Below, piece by piece: positions 24,701 through 34,582 of a stretch of 55,720 bases of DNA. The stretch comes from a virus. The position numbers were made by a program, and so were the translations under genes. Numbering within the stretch: the stretch's first letter is position 1; every line of letters starts with the position of its first letter. A model generated the notes under the pieces. It worked only from the letters and a program-made list of their open reading frames with translations, ran no database searches and was not told the origin of the DNA. The stretch is from positions 1 through 55,720 of IMG/VR virus record IMGVR_UViG_3300023181_000007; one strand, given 5' to 3'.

Positions 24701-26189
24701 TCAAAATGATGATGTTCTTGAAAACATTGATAGCGGTTACCAAGATCAAGCCGACGCAATTATACAAAACGAGGCCGTTTTAAAAGCTATAGCGGAGGAA
24801 AATGTTGAGAAAAGGCTTAAGGAAATAAGCCGTTACAATGACAAAGTTAGAGATTTGACAGACCAAGAAATTTCTATTTTGATTAACGGCGGTACAATCA
24901 AGAAAAAGCTGAATAATGAGGAAATATTAGCCTTGGAGCAATTCCAAAAGGAAAAGCAAGAGATTGTTTTAAAAGGCGAAAAAGACATTGACGCTCTACA
25001 GTTAAAAAACTTTGAGAAAAACCTTAAGGAGCAACTTAGGCAAAATGATCTTGCTATCAATAATGATCTTATTGCGGAAAATGATAGATATAATGCGGAG
25101 GATATTACTTTAATAAACAGGGAGGTAAAAACCGAGGAGCATGAGAAAAAGATTGCGGAGATTAAAAAGAAATACGCAATACAGGCTTTAAAAGATCAGA
25201 TTGCCGCAATGGAGGTTTTATTGTCAACTGAAACCGTTACGGCCGAAAAAAGAAAAGAGGTTGAAACCGACATTTCAAACAAGAAAAAAGAATTATCCGA
25301 TCTAACATTAAAATTTCAAACTGATACGGCTAAAAGTTACAAAGAACTTATTCTTGGAGAGGAATTAAGTGAGGAGGGCAAAAAGCAACGCCTTATTGAA
25401 TTGGCTCAAGAATTAAAAGACAGCTTAATTAGTTTATCAACTGCAATATTTGACGCAAGAATACAGAAAATTGACGATGAAATTGCAGCTAATGAGGAAT
25501 ATTACAACAGACAATTAGAGCTTGCCGGTAATGATCAAAGGCAAAAAGATTTAATTGAAGCGGAGGCCGAAAAGAAACGCCAACAACTTGAAAAGAAAAA
25601 GCGTGAAGAGCAAAGAAAACAGGCGGTTTTTGAAAAGGCTCTTAAAATAACCGATGTTATTGCCTCAACTGCTTTAGGTATAATGCAAGCTTATGCGCAA
25701 TTAGGCCCTATTCTTGGAAATGTGGGAGCCGCAATTGTTGGGGCTATAGGAGCTATTCAATTAGCCGCTATCATTGCAACGCCTATCCCGAAATATAAAG
25801 GAGGTCGTAAAGGCGGACCCGCTGAAACGGCTATTGTTGGTGATGGAGGAGTTAGTGAGGTCATTGAGAGCACCGACGGAAATGTTAGATATACACCAAG
25901 TAAATCAACATTAGTACACTTACAACAGGGTGACACGGTTCACAGTTCAAAAGAAGCCTATAGAAAAGATTTACGATCACGAATGTTAGATCAAGCCGAA
26001 AGAGACAGCCAACGAATCCAAGGTTATCATCAAATAATGGTTGTTGAGAAAAACCACGATAAGTTAGAGGCCAAGATAGAGGCCGGAATTGATCGAGGTT
26101 TCAAAAAAGCTAAAATTAATATTAACAATACATTGCCAAAAATAGATATTGATCATTTGTTTTGGGCGCGTAATAATGTAAAATGGTAA
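21783..26189 (+). CDS. Tape measure protein
   Basis: This 1468-residue protein is the longest in the genome. It is mostly long amphipathic helices and coiled coil, with hydrophobic stretches near residues 592-666 and near residues 1297-1336, a pattern typical of tape measures that span the tail tube and later enter the host membrane. No peptidase or lysozyme domain is obvious. The size predicts a long tail of roughly 200 nm by the usual length rule, and the absence of sheath genes supports a siphovirus. Confidence 0.9.
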   Translation: MAGKDGIITLKDIITNDALSFGDIYAKNVETAIKANEKLKQSAKGLSEVMDLYRSSDTNYKLIETKNKEKTAIDSITQALRDEVLAIKEITQARQEQLAVEKALDAVNSARKKTKSNDYAKALEEEALNHKKITNAIKEQELSEKALEKVKQEKNKTQKQEEAAIKRNTVLTEEEKIQNQLLRKEKALQARENLGLVGAYEKLNRERTKAQRVLADLLAAEEKDTRAIIKAQREYDVLNSRVQSVDKAVDIFSKNIGNYGSAFGGFGDLLQTLTAAFGVATGIQLFSDAVTKAKDILINYEKEVVNLAAIAGHTREEIKPLEDTIQDVAAASINSATDVAKLATELIKLGSTPEEAAKLLKPVNDLSLALQASAEDAATLVKSLLNAYGEGADQAARYTDVLAESANRSALDFQGLRDAFSYLAPTAKTLGFSLEKTAALLGVLADNGIKAESAGRLTSTALARLAGNGLTLEDALDKINKVQRESNDELKVAAVAADLFGAEALKVGIILANNREKIDENTIAYQNSRGALEELTNKQLKSLDAQLEILDSSFEDYIIKLNESTGFTDSFTKVVKFLASNLDTIIDVAFQAVAAFVVYKTVMLASSAATKIQTASIYAQILAQALMTNGIKGLRAELTALSATTKLNPYALIITATIGLIYYLTTLQKSLAQTTAETKKNTDAFLKNRDIQENNIDQTEKLADRYDELSGKVNLTTKEQTELAEITKVLGKLVPDATTNINKYGEALVISSDKIREYVKLQKEVLALKTDVELDKNVKLLSKLQSEQGRFNQAVDSSKSTQAFLESLGNSYKTINGRLSVRNDLLGTYSELSKEELLLFKQAALKNETEIAQTENRIKALKRLQDQAQATNKATTGSATPDATGKGRTIEVIDAEIKAEEDRIDSLTYVTRAEGQLIDKRVAALKKEREAIYSTSKAQKDAKKIREDYLANLKKTDEDAFNLAVFRLNRIKDQNDDVLENIDSGYQDQADAIIQNEAVLKAIAEENVEKRLKEISRYNDKVRDLTDQEISILINGGTIKKKLNNEEILALEQFQKEKQEIVLKGEKDIDALQLKNFEKNLKEQLRQNDLAINNDLIAENDRYNAEDITLINREVKTEEHEKKIAEIKKKYAIQALKDQIAAMEVLLSTETVTAEKRKEVETDISNKKKELSDLTLKFQTDTAKSYKELILGEELSEEGKKQRLIELAQELKDSLISLSTAIFDARIQKIDDEIAANEEYYNRQLELAGNDQRQKDLIEAEAEKKRQQLEKKKREEQRKQAVFEKALKITDVIASTALGIMQAYAQLGPILGNVGAAIVGAIGAIQLAAIIATPIPKYKGGRKGGPAETAIVGDGGVSEVIESTDGNVRYTPSKSTLVHLQQGDTVHSSKEAYRKDLRSRMLDQAERDSQRIQGYHQIMVVEKNHDKLEAKIEAGIDRGFKKAKININNTLPKIDIDHLFWARNNVKW

Positions 26190-26192
26190 ATT

Positions 26193-28478
26193 ATGGGACA
26201 AATTAGCCCGGCATACGACGATAGAGTACGTTATACACTAATGTACAAACCATACGGAACCGAAGTAATTGACGACCCGATTGGTTGGGAAAATGACGAT
26301 AAAGAAATTGCCCGCAATGAGGATTATGACGGCATTATTACAAACTTTTCTAACGGATTAACCTTTGTTGGTTCAGGTGCCCAATATATACTTGCTGTTG
26401 ATGAGATTTATGGCGTTAATGCAAACATTAGATTGGTTAAGGAGGTAAGAAACCCTAAAACCGATCTATGGGAAAGGGCTTACTTTGGTTATTTAGATTT
26501 ATCTACAATGGAGGAGGAAAACAAGCAAGTTAAAATTAAATTCAACTCCGGAGGAATAGAGCAAATATTAAAAGCCCGTGAAAGTGAAAGCGTTGAGATT
26601 GACAGATTGACCACTATGGACGGCAAGCCAATAGATCCTATCCGTGTAGATATGGTATATTTAGAGGGTAGGGAGATTTTATTAAATACTTCTTACAATA
26701 TAAAAGAATCAGCTAACACCGCAACTGTAACCTTGGACAGTAAAGGCAATATTAGGCAAGAAACGGTTGGCGTTCCGTTGGCAGTAATTAGCCAAAGCCA
26801 TGAGGAGGCGCAAAGCGTTCTTGCTGAAACCAACGCTAATGAGGTTAACGGTACAAACGGGATAATGTTTTTTGCAGATAACGAAAGTGAAAGAGTGCTT
26901 AACATCACATTAGACTTATCTTTTGTAACAAACATTACCCGGATGGATGATACAACACAATCGCGTTATGCTTTATGTTTAACAAAATACACTAACGGCA
27001 TTGATTATGTGAGGAGCACCGTTATAGAGTTATTTAACACAGATACAAACGGCATTGATGCTTTGGGAGGTGATCATTGGAGAAATCCGTTTACAGGAAT
27101 AAATGAGAATCCTAAAACCTCGCATTCTGTATCATGGGGAGGCCAAATACATCTTTTAGAGGGTGAAAGTTTAGCCCTTGAGTTTATAGCAAAAAGTAAG
27201 TTAGGAGGAGATTTTAGTGTTGGGCATCTTGATATTGTTGCGGAAAGCATAACCGGAGGGCTTAAAATAATAGACAATAGTTATTATCCATCAAGCCAAT
27301 CAAAGTGCGTTTTAGCTTTTGAACTTGCAAACAAGCTTATAGAGATAATGACAGGAAGCGACACGGCGTTTTATAGCGAGTTTTTAGGCCGTACCGATAT
27401 TGGATATACAAAAGACGGAAAAGGCTCTTTAAATGGCTTTACTCATGGTTTTTGGGTGAGGGGTTTTGATTCACTCCCGGAAAGTACCGAAACGAATATA
27501 AATTCATTCAAACCCTTAACAACCTCATGGAAAGATTTTATGACCTCTATGGAGGCTATTTGGAACGTTGGTTTAGGTATTGAAACCGTCGGATATACTG
27601 ACCGTATTGTTTTAGAGGATAAAACATATTTTTGGCAACGTCAGGTAACAGTAAGATTGCCTAACCAAATAACCAAAAACAAAAATAGTGTTGCTACTAA
27701 ATATTACTATTCAGGTTTAGAGTTTGGATATGCCAAGGGCGGAGAGTATGAGGAGGCTATGGGATTGGATGAGTACAATGGAAAATCAACTTTCACAACA
27801 GTAATAACACGACTTAAAAATACTTTCTCTCAACTTTCGTTGTATCGTGCTGATAGTTTCGGTAAAGAATTTGCAAGGCGTAAACCCCGCATAAAATACC
27901 CAACCGAGGACTCCCAATATGATAATGATATTTTCATAATGGATATGAAGAGAACCGGCACCGATTCCGGGCAACCAATCGGAGAGGGTCCCGCGCCTGT
28001 ATTTTTAGAAAGAAAATGGCAAGATGATTTTGCAGAGGCACCAACCGGAACATATAGCCCGAATACTGCAACTAACTTAAGACTATCACCTGTAAACAAC
28101 TTATTAAGACACGGTTGGTTTATTGCGGCGGGATTTACAAAATACCTATCGGATTATGTTAGGTACGGAAGCTCAACAGCTAACAGCAGTTTAAAAACTA
28201 GGCTAATCGGAGGTAATGAACATGCTGAAAACGGTAATATTATCAACAAAGAGTTGGGAAATGCTAGGTTTATACCTCAATTCAAAGAGTTTGAGCATGA
28301 AGTTACTCCGGAAATAATGGCACAAATAGAGGGATTCACGGTTATAAATGGCCGTAAAGTTCCTAATGTTTACGGGCTATTTGAATTTAGAGACGAAAAC
28401 AATGATATAAGGCTTGGTTATTTAATAAATTTGAAGCCTAACGAAAACAAGTTCAAATTACTAACAGCTAATAGATAA
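26193..28478 (+). CDS. Putative distal tail or baseplate protein
   Basis: This 761-residue protein directly follows the tape measure gene. It is rich in beta structure and starts with VRYTLMYKPYGTEVIDDPIG. Position and size fit a distal tail or baseplate hub protein. No enzyme motif is evident. Confidence 0.6.
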   Translation: MGQISPAYDDRVRYTLMYKPYGTEVIDDPIGWENDDKEIARNEDYDGIITNFSNGLTFVGSGAQYILAVDEIYGVNANIRLVKEVRNPKTDLWERAYFGYLDLSTMEEENKQVKIKFNSGGIEQILKARESESVEIDRLTTMDGKPIDPIRVDMVYLEGREILLNTSYNIKESANTATVTLDSKGNIRQETVGVPLAVISQSHEEAQSVLAETNANEVNGTNGIMFFADNESERVLNITLDLSFVTNITRMDDTTQSRYALCLTKYTNGIDYVRSTVIELFNTDTNGIDALGGDHWRNPFTGINENPKTSHSVSWGGQIHLLEGESLALEFIAKSKLGGDFSVGHLDIVAESITGGLKIIDNSYYPSSQSKCVLAFELANKLIEIMTGSDTAFYSEFLGRTDIGYTKDGKGSLNGFTHGFWVRGFDSLPESTETNINSFKPLTTSWKDFMTSMEAIWNVGLGIETVGYTDRIVLEDKTYFWQRQVTVRLPNQITKNKNSVATKYYYSGLEFGYAKGGEYEEAMGLDEYNGKSTFTTVITRLKNTFSQLSLYRADSFGKEFARRKPRIKYPTEDSQYDNDIFIMDMKRTGTDSGQPIGEGPAPVFLERKWQDDFAEAPTGTYSPNTATNLRLSPVNNLLRHGWFIAAGFTKYLSDYVRYGSSTANSSLKTRLIGGNEHAENGNIINKELGNARFIPQFKEFEHEVTPEIMAQIEGFTVINGRKVPNVYGLFEFRDENNDIRLGYLINLKPNENKFKLLTANR

Positions 28479-28483
28479 AAGTT

Positions 28484-30547
28484 ATGCCGGGAAATATCAT
28501 AAATATAACATTCAATGAGGACTTGGCCGTTAATGGCTATGTTTACATTAACGCTACTCAAGTAGGATTTGGAGGAGAGAGCATTAACCTAGACTTTGAG
28601 GAGCGTTGGTATGTTTTGAGGGACGCGCCGAAAAGAGTGACAACAGGCACCCCAACAACGACGCCGGGAGAGAGAAGCGCGATAAACTTTCAAGAAGCTT
28701 TTGGCCTTGACTATAATGGTACAAATCTATATACTATAACAAGAGTCGCAAATGTTGTGACTATAACCGCTATTAATACAAGCCTAACCGGAATTAGCTT
28801 TCAAAGCGGATTTGCATTGGATCAATACGGCCAACCGGGATATGCGGATGTTACTTTTACATTTGGAACGGTAAGCACCGCGACGTTTAAAATTGATAAA
28901 GTAACATATAGCCCTAATCCTGCCAATGTTTGTGATTCTGTAATTGTAAACGTGTTCACTTCAACGCAAGCATCACAGATATTAGAACCCGCATCATTGG
29001 CCGGTACTGTAAACACAAATCCGTTTTCTTTTGTTTGGCCTAGGGGTTCATCATTAACTTTAAAGGTTAAAAACGGTCAAAATGTTGAGGCCAAAACAAG
29101 TATTGTGACAGCTAGAAGATTAACAGCAGATAATTACAATGCTAAAATCTACAACAGTCCTAACGGGGCAACGGTAATCATAGCTGTTAATAGATTTGTA
29201 GCTACTTACATAAATCAAGCATTACTTGTTTTAACTTATAGCCTTGACGGAATAACATATCAAGATTCAAACCAATTTACAGGTTTGGCACCGGGGCAAT
29301 ATACTGTTTACTTAAAAGATCAGTATGGATGTATAAAAACTCTAAATTTCACCATTGAGGAGGTATCAAGCGGTTACAAGCCGTATTTCCATATATCCAA
29401 GGCTATGAGTTTAAGATTTGCTTATAGAGTTGACTTTGATGCTAATTTCAGGACCGACGAAAATACATTAAGTTGTGAATCAAATGTACTGTTACCGTAT
29501 AAAGAAATTCAGCAATTCCAATCTAACGATGTTATTACAACCCAATTCAAGAGTAACTTTTCAGATAACACCGCAACGGCTATAAAACAAGATGGAACGT
29601 TGATTGATTTGCCGGTAATTCAAAAATCAAATAACATTGGAGTTACCGACAAAAGGGACGCTACTAGGGTTGGCCTAGGTAATGGTAAAACAGGTATTTA
29701 TTTTACTAGCGGCAAAACTTACGATTACACAACTAACGTCGAAAATGGTACTTATGCTTTAAATGGTGCACTTCCTTATTGGGCAACAGAAAACCAATAT
29801 TTTAGTATAAATAATGTTTGGTATCAAGTTGATGAGGTTATTTTTAATGAGGATTTAAACGCCGACATGATTATTATAGATATATTTTCATCGTTTACTC
29901 CTACAACCGTAATAGCTGCATCAGTATTTAATTTATTCAATTACGAAGTTTATGAATTCTCAATTGATTTTTCTCTATACAATAATCAAAACTTACAAAT
30001 AAAGATTGATTGCATAGATGATAACTATGGTGAAGTTCATTTATTGAGTGAAAAGATAAACGTAAAAGACAAACAGCCCGGAACTGTTGAGATTAAATAT
30101 TCAAACCCGACCAATACAGACGTTTTTTATACAACAGGAATAGAAAACCTAATTAGGCAGGGGCTAGCGCAATACATACCTATTGCAGATGAGGATAGTG
30201 AGACAAACAGAAACGACAATAACAGTTATTTGTTAAGCTCTCAAGTTAGGGAGGCCGTTCAGTTTGTTTTTAAACCTGTTACCTTAGAAATAATGCGTAA
30301 AATGGTTCAAGCATTTAATCATAAGATTTTACAGATTGACGGGGTGTATTTTGTTAAAAATGGAAATTGTGAGGTTAGTGAGCCTTTAGGAGACACAAAC
30401 ACCTTTGTTGTAAAAGCTAACCTATTGAAAACAGCCGGTCCGTTAAATACAAATCTATCTAATTCGGGCAATGATATTATTGATACAAGTAATACCGATG
30501 TTCCGGGATTAATAGATATTGGAGACGGTAATTTTATAAAATACTAA
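28484..30547 (+). CDS. Putative tail tip protein with SprB-like repeat
   Basis: This 687-residue beta-rich protein contains, near residues 246-292, LTYSLDGITYQDSNQFTG followed by LAPGQYTVYLKDQYGC. That pattern closely matches the SprB repeat of Bacteroidota cell-surface adhesins: a YSxDG start, a G-x-YTV strand and a D-x-x-GC end. SprB is the mobile gliding adhesin of Flavobacterium. In the phage it may be a binding module of the tail tip. The C-terminal part (about 300-687) is probably the structural baseplate portion. Confidence 0.65.
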   Translation: MPGNIINITFNEDLAVNGYVYINATQVGFGGESINLDFEERWYVLRDAPKRVTTGTPTTTPGERSAINFQEAFGLDYNGTNLYTITRVANVVTITAINTSLTGISFQSGFALDQYGQPGYADVTFTFGTVSTATFKIDKVTYSPNPANVCDSVIVNVFTSTQASQILEPASLAGTVNTNPFSFVWPRGSSLTLKVKNGQNVEAKTSIVTARRLTADNYNAKIYNSPNGATVIIAVNRFVATYINQALLVLTYSLDGITYQDSNQFTGLAPGQYTVYLKDQYGCIKTLNFTIEEVSSGYKPYFHISKAMSLRFAYRVDFDANFRTDENTLSCESNVLLPYKEIQQFQSNDVITTQFKSNFSDNTATAIKQDGTLIDLPVIQKSNNIGVTDKRDATRVGLGNGKTGIYFTSGKTYDYTTNVENGTYALNGALPYWATENQYFSINNVWYQVDEVIFNEDLNADMIIIDIFSSFTPTTVIAASVFNLFNYEVYEFSIDFSLYNNQNLQIKIDCIDDNYGEVHLLSEKINVKDKQPGTVEIKYSNPTNTDVFYTTGIENLIRQGLAQYIPIADEDSETNRNDNNSYLLSSQVREAVQFVFKPVTLEIMRKMVQAFNHKILQIDGVYFVKNGNCEVSEPLGDTNTFVVKANLLKTAGPLNTNLSNSGNDIIDTSNTDVPGLIDIGDGNFIKY

Positions 30548-30564
30548 CCTAAAAAATTAATAAA

Positions 30565-31830
30565 ATGGGATTAGAGCAAACAATACTAAAAAGGTTGGCG
30601 GATATAACCACATGGATAGATGGAATAAACGCCAATTCCAAGAAAATAAGCGAATTCCCCGTTGCGTCAGATAACGCCGGGGATTTGGCTATTTTCAATA
30701 ATACGTTGCAGAGAACGGAAAAGATAAGCCGCGAAAACCTAGTTGATCAAAATAACATTGTGCTTTGGAAAAACATTGGTTTGTTACCGGGCAACGGTAC
30801 GGTTACAAATAAAGAGTTGGCTTTGTTTTTAAATGATATACCAATATTGTTCTTGGTTGATCAACATTCAACGCCTGTTGTGATAGAGTGCACAAAATAC
30901 AATGGTGCTTCTATTTTTAGATACTTATATTTTCTAACGACGGGTAGGGGAACATATGGAGGCAATTACACTCATGTATTACCTAGCTCTTTGAGGCAAG
31001 TGAGCGCGCAAGCTGCTACTCCGGCCGACATTAACCCCGGTCCTAATATTCAAATAACATCATTGGGGGAATTGCCAAGCATTGACGATTTTTTAGACAC
31101 AGTAAATCAAGAGTCGTATGATTTTACAGATGATTCTATTGAGTATTATTTTAGTTACTCAGTAACATATTTTCCGGGCACTATAAATGAACGGGAGGTT
31201 TTATATTTAGTTCAGTTTGTTGGAGAGCCGGGAGAGTATGGCGGGACCGATCCGGGGGCAACTCTTTTTCAAGACACCGACTTTGTTGATACTACAAGCA
31301 GCGCGGCCGATTATGTATCAAATCAGGATAATATCACAATAGTAAAAACCTTTAGTTACAATGATGGTGATTCACAAGCTACTATTCTAGGAAAAATAAA
31401 CGCTATAGCAGCCTATACAGTCGATGAATACCAAAGTGTAATATTTAGAGGTGTTAATTCAGCAAATAGCAGCCGTATTATACGCTATAAAATGCTAAAC
31501 AAAGGTAAAGGCAATTATGGAGCCGGCCAAAGTCCGTTATTAGCTGATGATATAGAGTTAATATATGAGCCGCCTTTTAGGTTGGATTTTGGTAAGATTT
31601 ACAAGATAGGCAAGGGATATGTTGAAACCGTTGGAGGTATAACCCCAAACTCCGGAGCCTTTGATTTAAACGAAAAAGGAGATTATTTTGTTGGTGTTGA
31701 TCTTGATGGTTATGTTAGATTCCCAATGAGGTACGGAGGCACGGGTGATGTTAATGTTTTTTCAAATCATTATTGGGAGACAGGCGTTAAAGTTAATATT
31801 CCCGGAGAGCCTAATTATATAGCTCCTTAG
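30565..31830 (+). CDS. Putative tail protein
   Basis: This 421-residue protein has a helical N-terminus with ISEFPVASDNAGDLAIFNN, a motif style found in tail proteins that attach to a baseplate, and then a beta-rich remainder. It is followed by a terminator. No receptor-binding domain can be named. Confidence 0.6.
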   Translation: MGLEQTILKRLADITTWIDGINANSKKISEFPVASDNAGDLAIFNNTLQRTEKISRENLVDQNNIVLWKNIGLLPGNGTVTNKELALFLNDIPILFLVDQHSTPVVIECTKYNGASIFRYLYFLTTGRGTYGGNYTHVLPSSLRQVSAQAATPADINPGPNIQITSLGELPSIDDFLDTVNQESYDFTDDSIEYYFSYSVTYFPGTINEREVLYLVQFVGEPGEYGGTDPGATLFQDTDFVDTTSSAADYVSNQDNITIVKTFSYNDGDSQATILGKINAIAAYTVDEYQSVIFRGVNSANSSRIIRYKMLNKGKGNYGAGQSPLLADDIELIYEPPFRLDFGKIYKIGKGYVETVGGITPNSGAFDLNEKGDYFVGVDLDGYVRFPMRYGGTGDVNVFSNHYWETGVKVNIPGEPNYIAP

Positions 31831-31836
31831 TAAAAA

Positions 31837-31870
31837 AGCGAATCACTCTAAATTATTGAGTGGTTCGTTT
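31837..31870 (+). terminator. Intrinsic terminator before the tail fibre gene
   Basis: GCGAATCACTC (31838-31848) pairs with GAGTGGTTCGT (31858-31868) and a short T run follows. It is joined to the -7 box of the next unit. Confidence 0.75.
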
Positions 31871-31878
31871 TACATTTG
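31871..31878 (+). promoter_or_regulatory. Putative -7 box before the tail fibre gene
   Basis: TACATTTG matches TAnnTTTG and directly follows the terminator. No -33 box lies at normal spacing. Confidence 0.4.
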
Positions 31879-31900
31879 TATAATAATTTAAAACTTTAAT

Positions 31901-34510
31901 ATGAAAAAATCAATCTTAATTTTATTTATTCTTTTGTGCAACTTGATGAGTGCACAAACAGAAATTGGAACATTGAAATTAACCGGCAATCCTTTAACGG
32001 TAAATGACACAACAAAAGTTGATATACTAGTTAGGGACAAAACCGCAACTTCAACAAAGGGTATAGTTAGAAAAATAACTTGGCCTTATTTTTCTACAAT
32101 AATAAACAGCACGGTTGCCGGCAATATCAAAACTGTTGGCGGGCAATCTTTAATTGGAGTTGGAAATGTTACAGAGATTCAAAACTCTTTGGCAGCATCA
32201 ACAATATTAGGGCCAAGCGCAACGGCTGTTAATACAGGTCTTGCAACTAAACAAGCAACACTTGTATCGGGCACTAATATTAAAACAATAGAAACTCAAA
32301 CGCTTTTAGGTTCCGGGAATATTGACTTGGTTAAGACGGATGTAGGATTATCAAATGTTGATAATACAAGTGATGCAAACAAACCCGTTTCAACGGCGCA
32401 ACAAACGGCTATTGATGCAAAAGTTGAAAACAATTTAACGGCATCAACAACGGTTGCGCCAAGTAAAACAGCAGTAAATACAGCTTTAGCAGGAAAGCAA
32501 AATACTTTGGTAAGTGGAACTAATATAAAAACCGTTGGAGGCAACTCATTATTGGGTAGTGGTGATGTTCCGTTTCCAACTCCTGCATCACAGGTGCAAA
32601 ACTCTTTATCCCCGGCATCAACTACATTAGCCCCAAGTGTTGACGCCGCAAATGCAGGATTAGCATTAAAGGCTAATGACAATGCAGTTATTCACACAAC
32701 AGGCAATGAATCAAGAACGGGGACTTTAAATAATACAGGAACTGTTACTATATCGGATGGGTCAGGGGGTACAAGCCTTAAATTAGAAAGAGGTACAGGA
32801 GGCGTATATTTTGCTAACTTACTAAATGATGATGGTTTGCTGTTAAATAATAAAGCAAATACAATAAGATACCAAACATGGTTTAATAATGGAAATACAA
32901 TTATAGGAGGTACAACAGCTAATATTGATAATAATTATAAATTTGAAGTAAGAGGAACTACAAGGCTATTGAGAACGGGTGTAGATGGTGGGGGCTTAGC
33001 CGGAAGTGCCACAATAGCCTCAGATGCGAAAACAATAAATGATGGTGTTGCCATTGATTTTCAAGCATTAAACAGCAGTAGTAATACTGCAACTTATGGT
33101 CTTATATATTCAATTTTAGAAGGTGTTACGGCAGGCTCTCATTCAGGTAGTTTAAACTTTAGAACTATAAATGCTAACACTAATGTTTTAGCTCTTAAAT
33201 TAACAAAAGAGGGTAGGGCTATAATAGGAAACGGAACAGACAACGGAGAAATATTACAAGTAACAGGAAAAGCAACGGTTTCAAGTGCGCCAACCAATAG
33301 TACAGATGTAGCAAGACTCTTGGAACTTAATGGAAAAGCTAACACAAATGGTTCTAATGCTTCGGGTACGTGGTCTAATATAGTTGCCGGAAATAGTAAT
33401 GGTTTAGGAGGCTATCAATATGTAGATGCTCTTACAAATAACATTAGTACGTTCTTAGTTAGAGAAGCGGGAAATATAAATTGGAAAGTGGCTAGCCCTA
33501 CTGCGGTTATTAATGCTTTAGGGATAAATACAAAATCAGAAATAGCAAGCACCTTAACTGTAAATAATACTGATATACCTACTGGAAGCGATTTAAATAC
33601 ATATACTACAACAGGATTATATTTTTGTCAAACAAATGCAATAGCAGGAGCAGGAACAAACTTTCCGGTTGCAAATGCAGGAAAATTAGAAGTTGTCACA
33701 CGTAATGGTGATACTAATACTATTTATCAAACTTATCATACATATCAAGCTGTTAATACAGTATATACGCGCGCAAGATTTGGGGGTACATGGAGTACTT
33801 GGGCATTACTTACAAATGATGCAACTTTAACAACAGGATTAAACAATAAACTTACTATTGGAGGTGACGCAAAGGGTACGACTGTTAGTGTGGGTACAAC
33901 AGATGCTCAAACATTCCAAGTAATAGCAGGGGGCGCAACTAAGGCACAATTTGCATCCGGAACAACAACATTTTTTGGAGCAACTGCAATAATAAATGGA
34001 AGTCTTATTTTAACGCCCGGTCAAGTTATTGGAACGCCGCCGGGAACAGGAACACAAATATTAATAGCAGCAAGCGGAAGCCCTACAGTTTATCGATCAG
34101 CTACAGTCACAACAGTTGGGCATTCTTTTACAGGAGGGACAACGGATATAGTAAATTTTGGCAATCCAGTAGTTGCAGGCATTAGAGTAGATGGGCGTGC
34201 TTATGGTACAAACGGAAGTGTTGCCGCCGATTTTGCTACAGTAGGTCAATTACCAATTATATACACGGCAACCGCAACATTAGACTTTCCAAGTACGTCA
34301 GCAAACAACTCAAGTGAATTAACAATAAGCGTTTCAGGAGCCGCAATTGGTAATGTAGTAACTGTTGGTCCTCCTGCAACAGAATTAGCGGGGGTATGCT
34401 TTACAGGGAGAGTTACAGCCGCCGGAGTTGTAACGCTAAAATGCAATAATTATAGCGCAAGCGTTAAAGATCCGGCATCGGGTTCATATACCGTAAAAGT
34501 GATGCCTTAA
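31901..34510 (+). CDS. Tail fibre protein with signal-peptide-like N-terminus, tandem repeats and knob domain
   Basis: This 869-residue protein begins with a perfect-looking Sec signal peptide (MKKSILILFILLCNLMSAQ), very unusual for a virion protein; the next in-frame ATG after residue 16 is far downstream. Residues about 74-260 carry three tandem repeats with SGTNIKTVGGNSLLGSGDV-like units, common in fibre shafts. Residues about 561-636 match the phage fibre knob pattern (SDLNTYTTTGLYF ... RARFGGTWSTWALL). The C-terminus is beta-rich. It probably recognises the host surface. Confidence 0.75.
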   Translation: MKKSILILFILLCNLMSAQTEIGTLKLTGNPLTVNDTTKVDILVRDKTATSTKGIVRKITWPYFSTIINSTVAGNIKTVGGQSLIGVGNVTEIQNSLAASTILGPSATAVNTGLATKQATLVSGTNIKTIETQTLLGSGNIDLVKTDVGLSNVDNTSDANKPVSTAQQTAIDAKVENNLTASTTVAPSKTAVNTALAGKQNTLVSGTNIKTVGGNSLLGSGDVPFPTPASQVQNSLSPASTTLAPSVDAANAGLALKANDNAVIHTTGNESRTGTLNNTGTVTISDGSGGTSLKLERGTGGVYFANLLNDDGLLLNNKANTIRYQTWFNNGNTIIGGTTANIDNNYKFEVRGTTRLLRTGVDGGGLAGSATIASDAKTINDGVAIDFQALNSSSNTATYGLIYSILEGVTAGSHSGSLNFRTINANTNVLALKLTKEGRAIIGNGTDNGEILQVTGKATVSSAPTNSTDVARLLELNGKANTNGSNASGTWSNIVAGNSNGLGGYQYVDALTNNISTFLVREAGNINWKVASPTAVINALGINTKSEIASTLTVNNTDIPTGSDLNTYTTTGLYFCQTNAIAGAGTNFPVANAGKLEVVTRNGDTNTIYQTYHTYQAVNTVYTRARFGGTWSTWALLTNDATLTTGLNNKLTIGGDAKGTTVSVGTTDAQTFQVIAGGATKAQFASGTTTFFGATAIINGSLILTPGQVIGTPPGTGTQILIAASGSPTVYRSATVTTVGHSFTGGTTDIVNFGNPVVAGIRVDGRAYGTNGSVAADFATVGQLPIIYTATATLDFPSTSANNSSELTISVSGAAIGNVVTVGPPATELAGVCFTGRVTAAGVVTLKCNNYSASVKDPASGSYTVKVMP

Positions 34511-34537
34511 TTTAAGAAGTCATTAACTATAATATTT

Positions 34538-34572
34538 AAGGTTAGTCATAATTTTGGCTAACCTTACTTTAA
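34538..34572 (+). terminator. Probable terminator after the tail fibre gene
   Basis: AAGGTTAG (34538-34545) pairs perfectly with CTAACCTT (34558-34565). The T run behind it is interrupted (ACTTTAATTA), so termination may be partial. Confidence 0.55.
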
Positions 34573-34582
34573 TTATAATGTT

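Noticed and set aside
26193-28478. Contractile tail (myovirus) reading of the baseplate genes
   Set aside because: No sheath gene or other contractile-tail component was recognised between the capsid and the tape measure genes.
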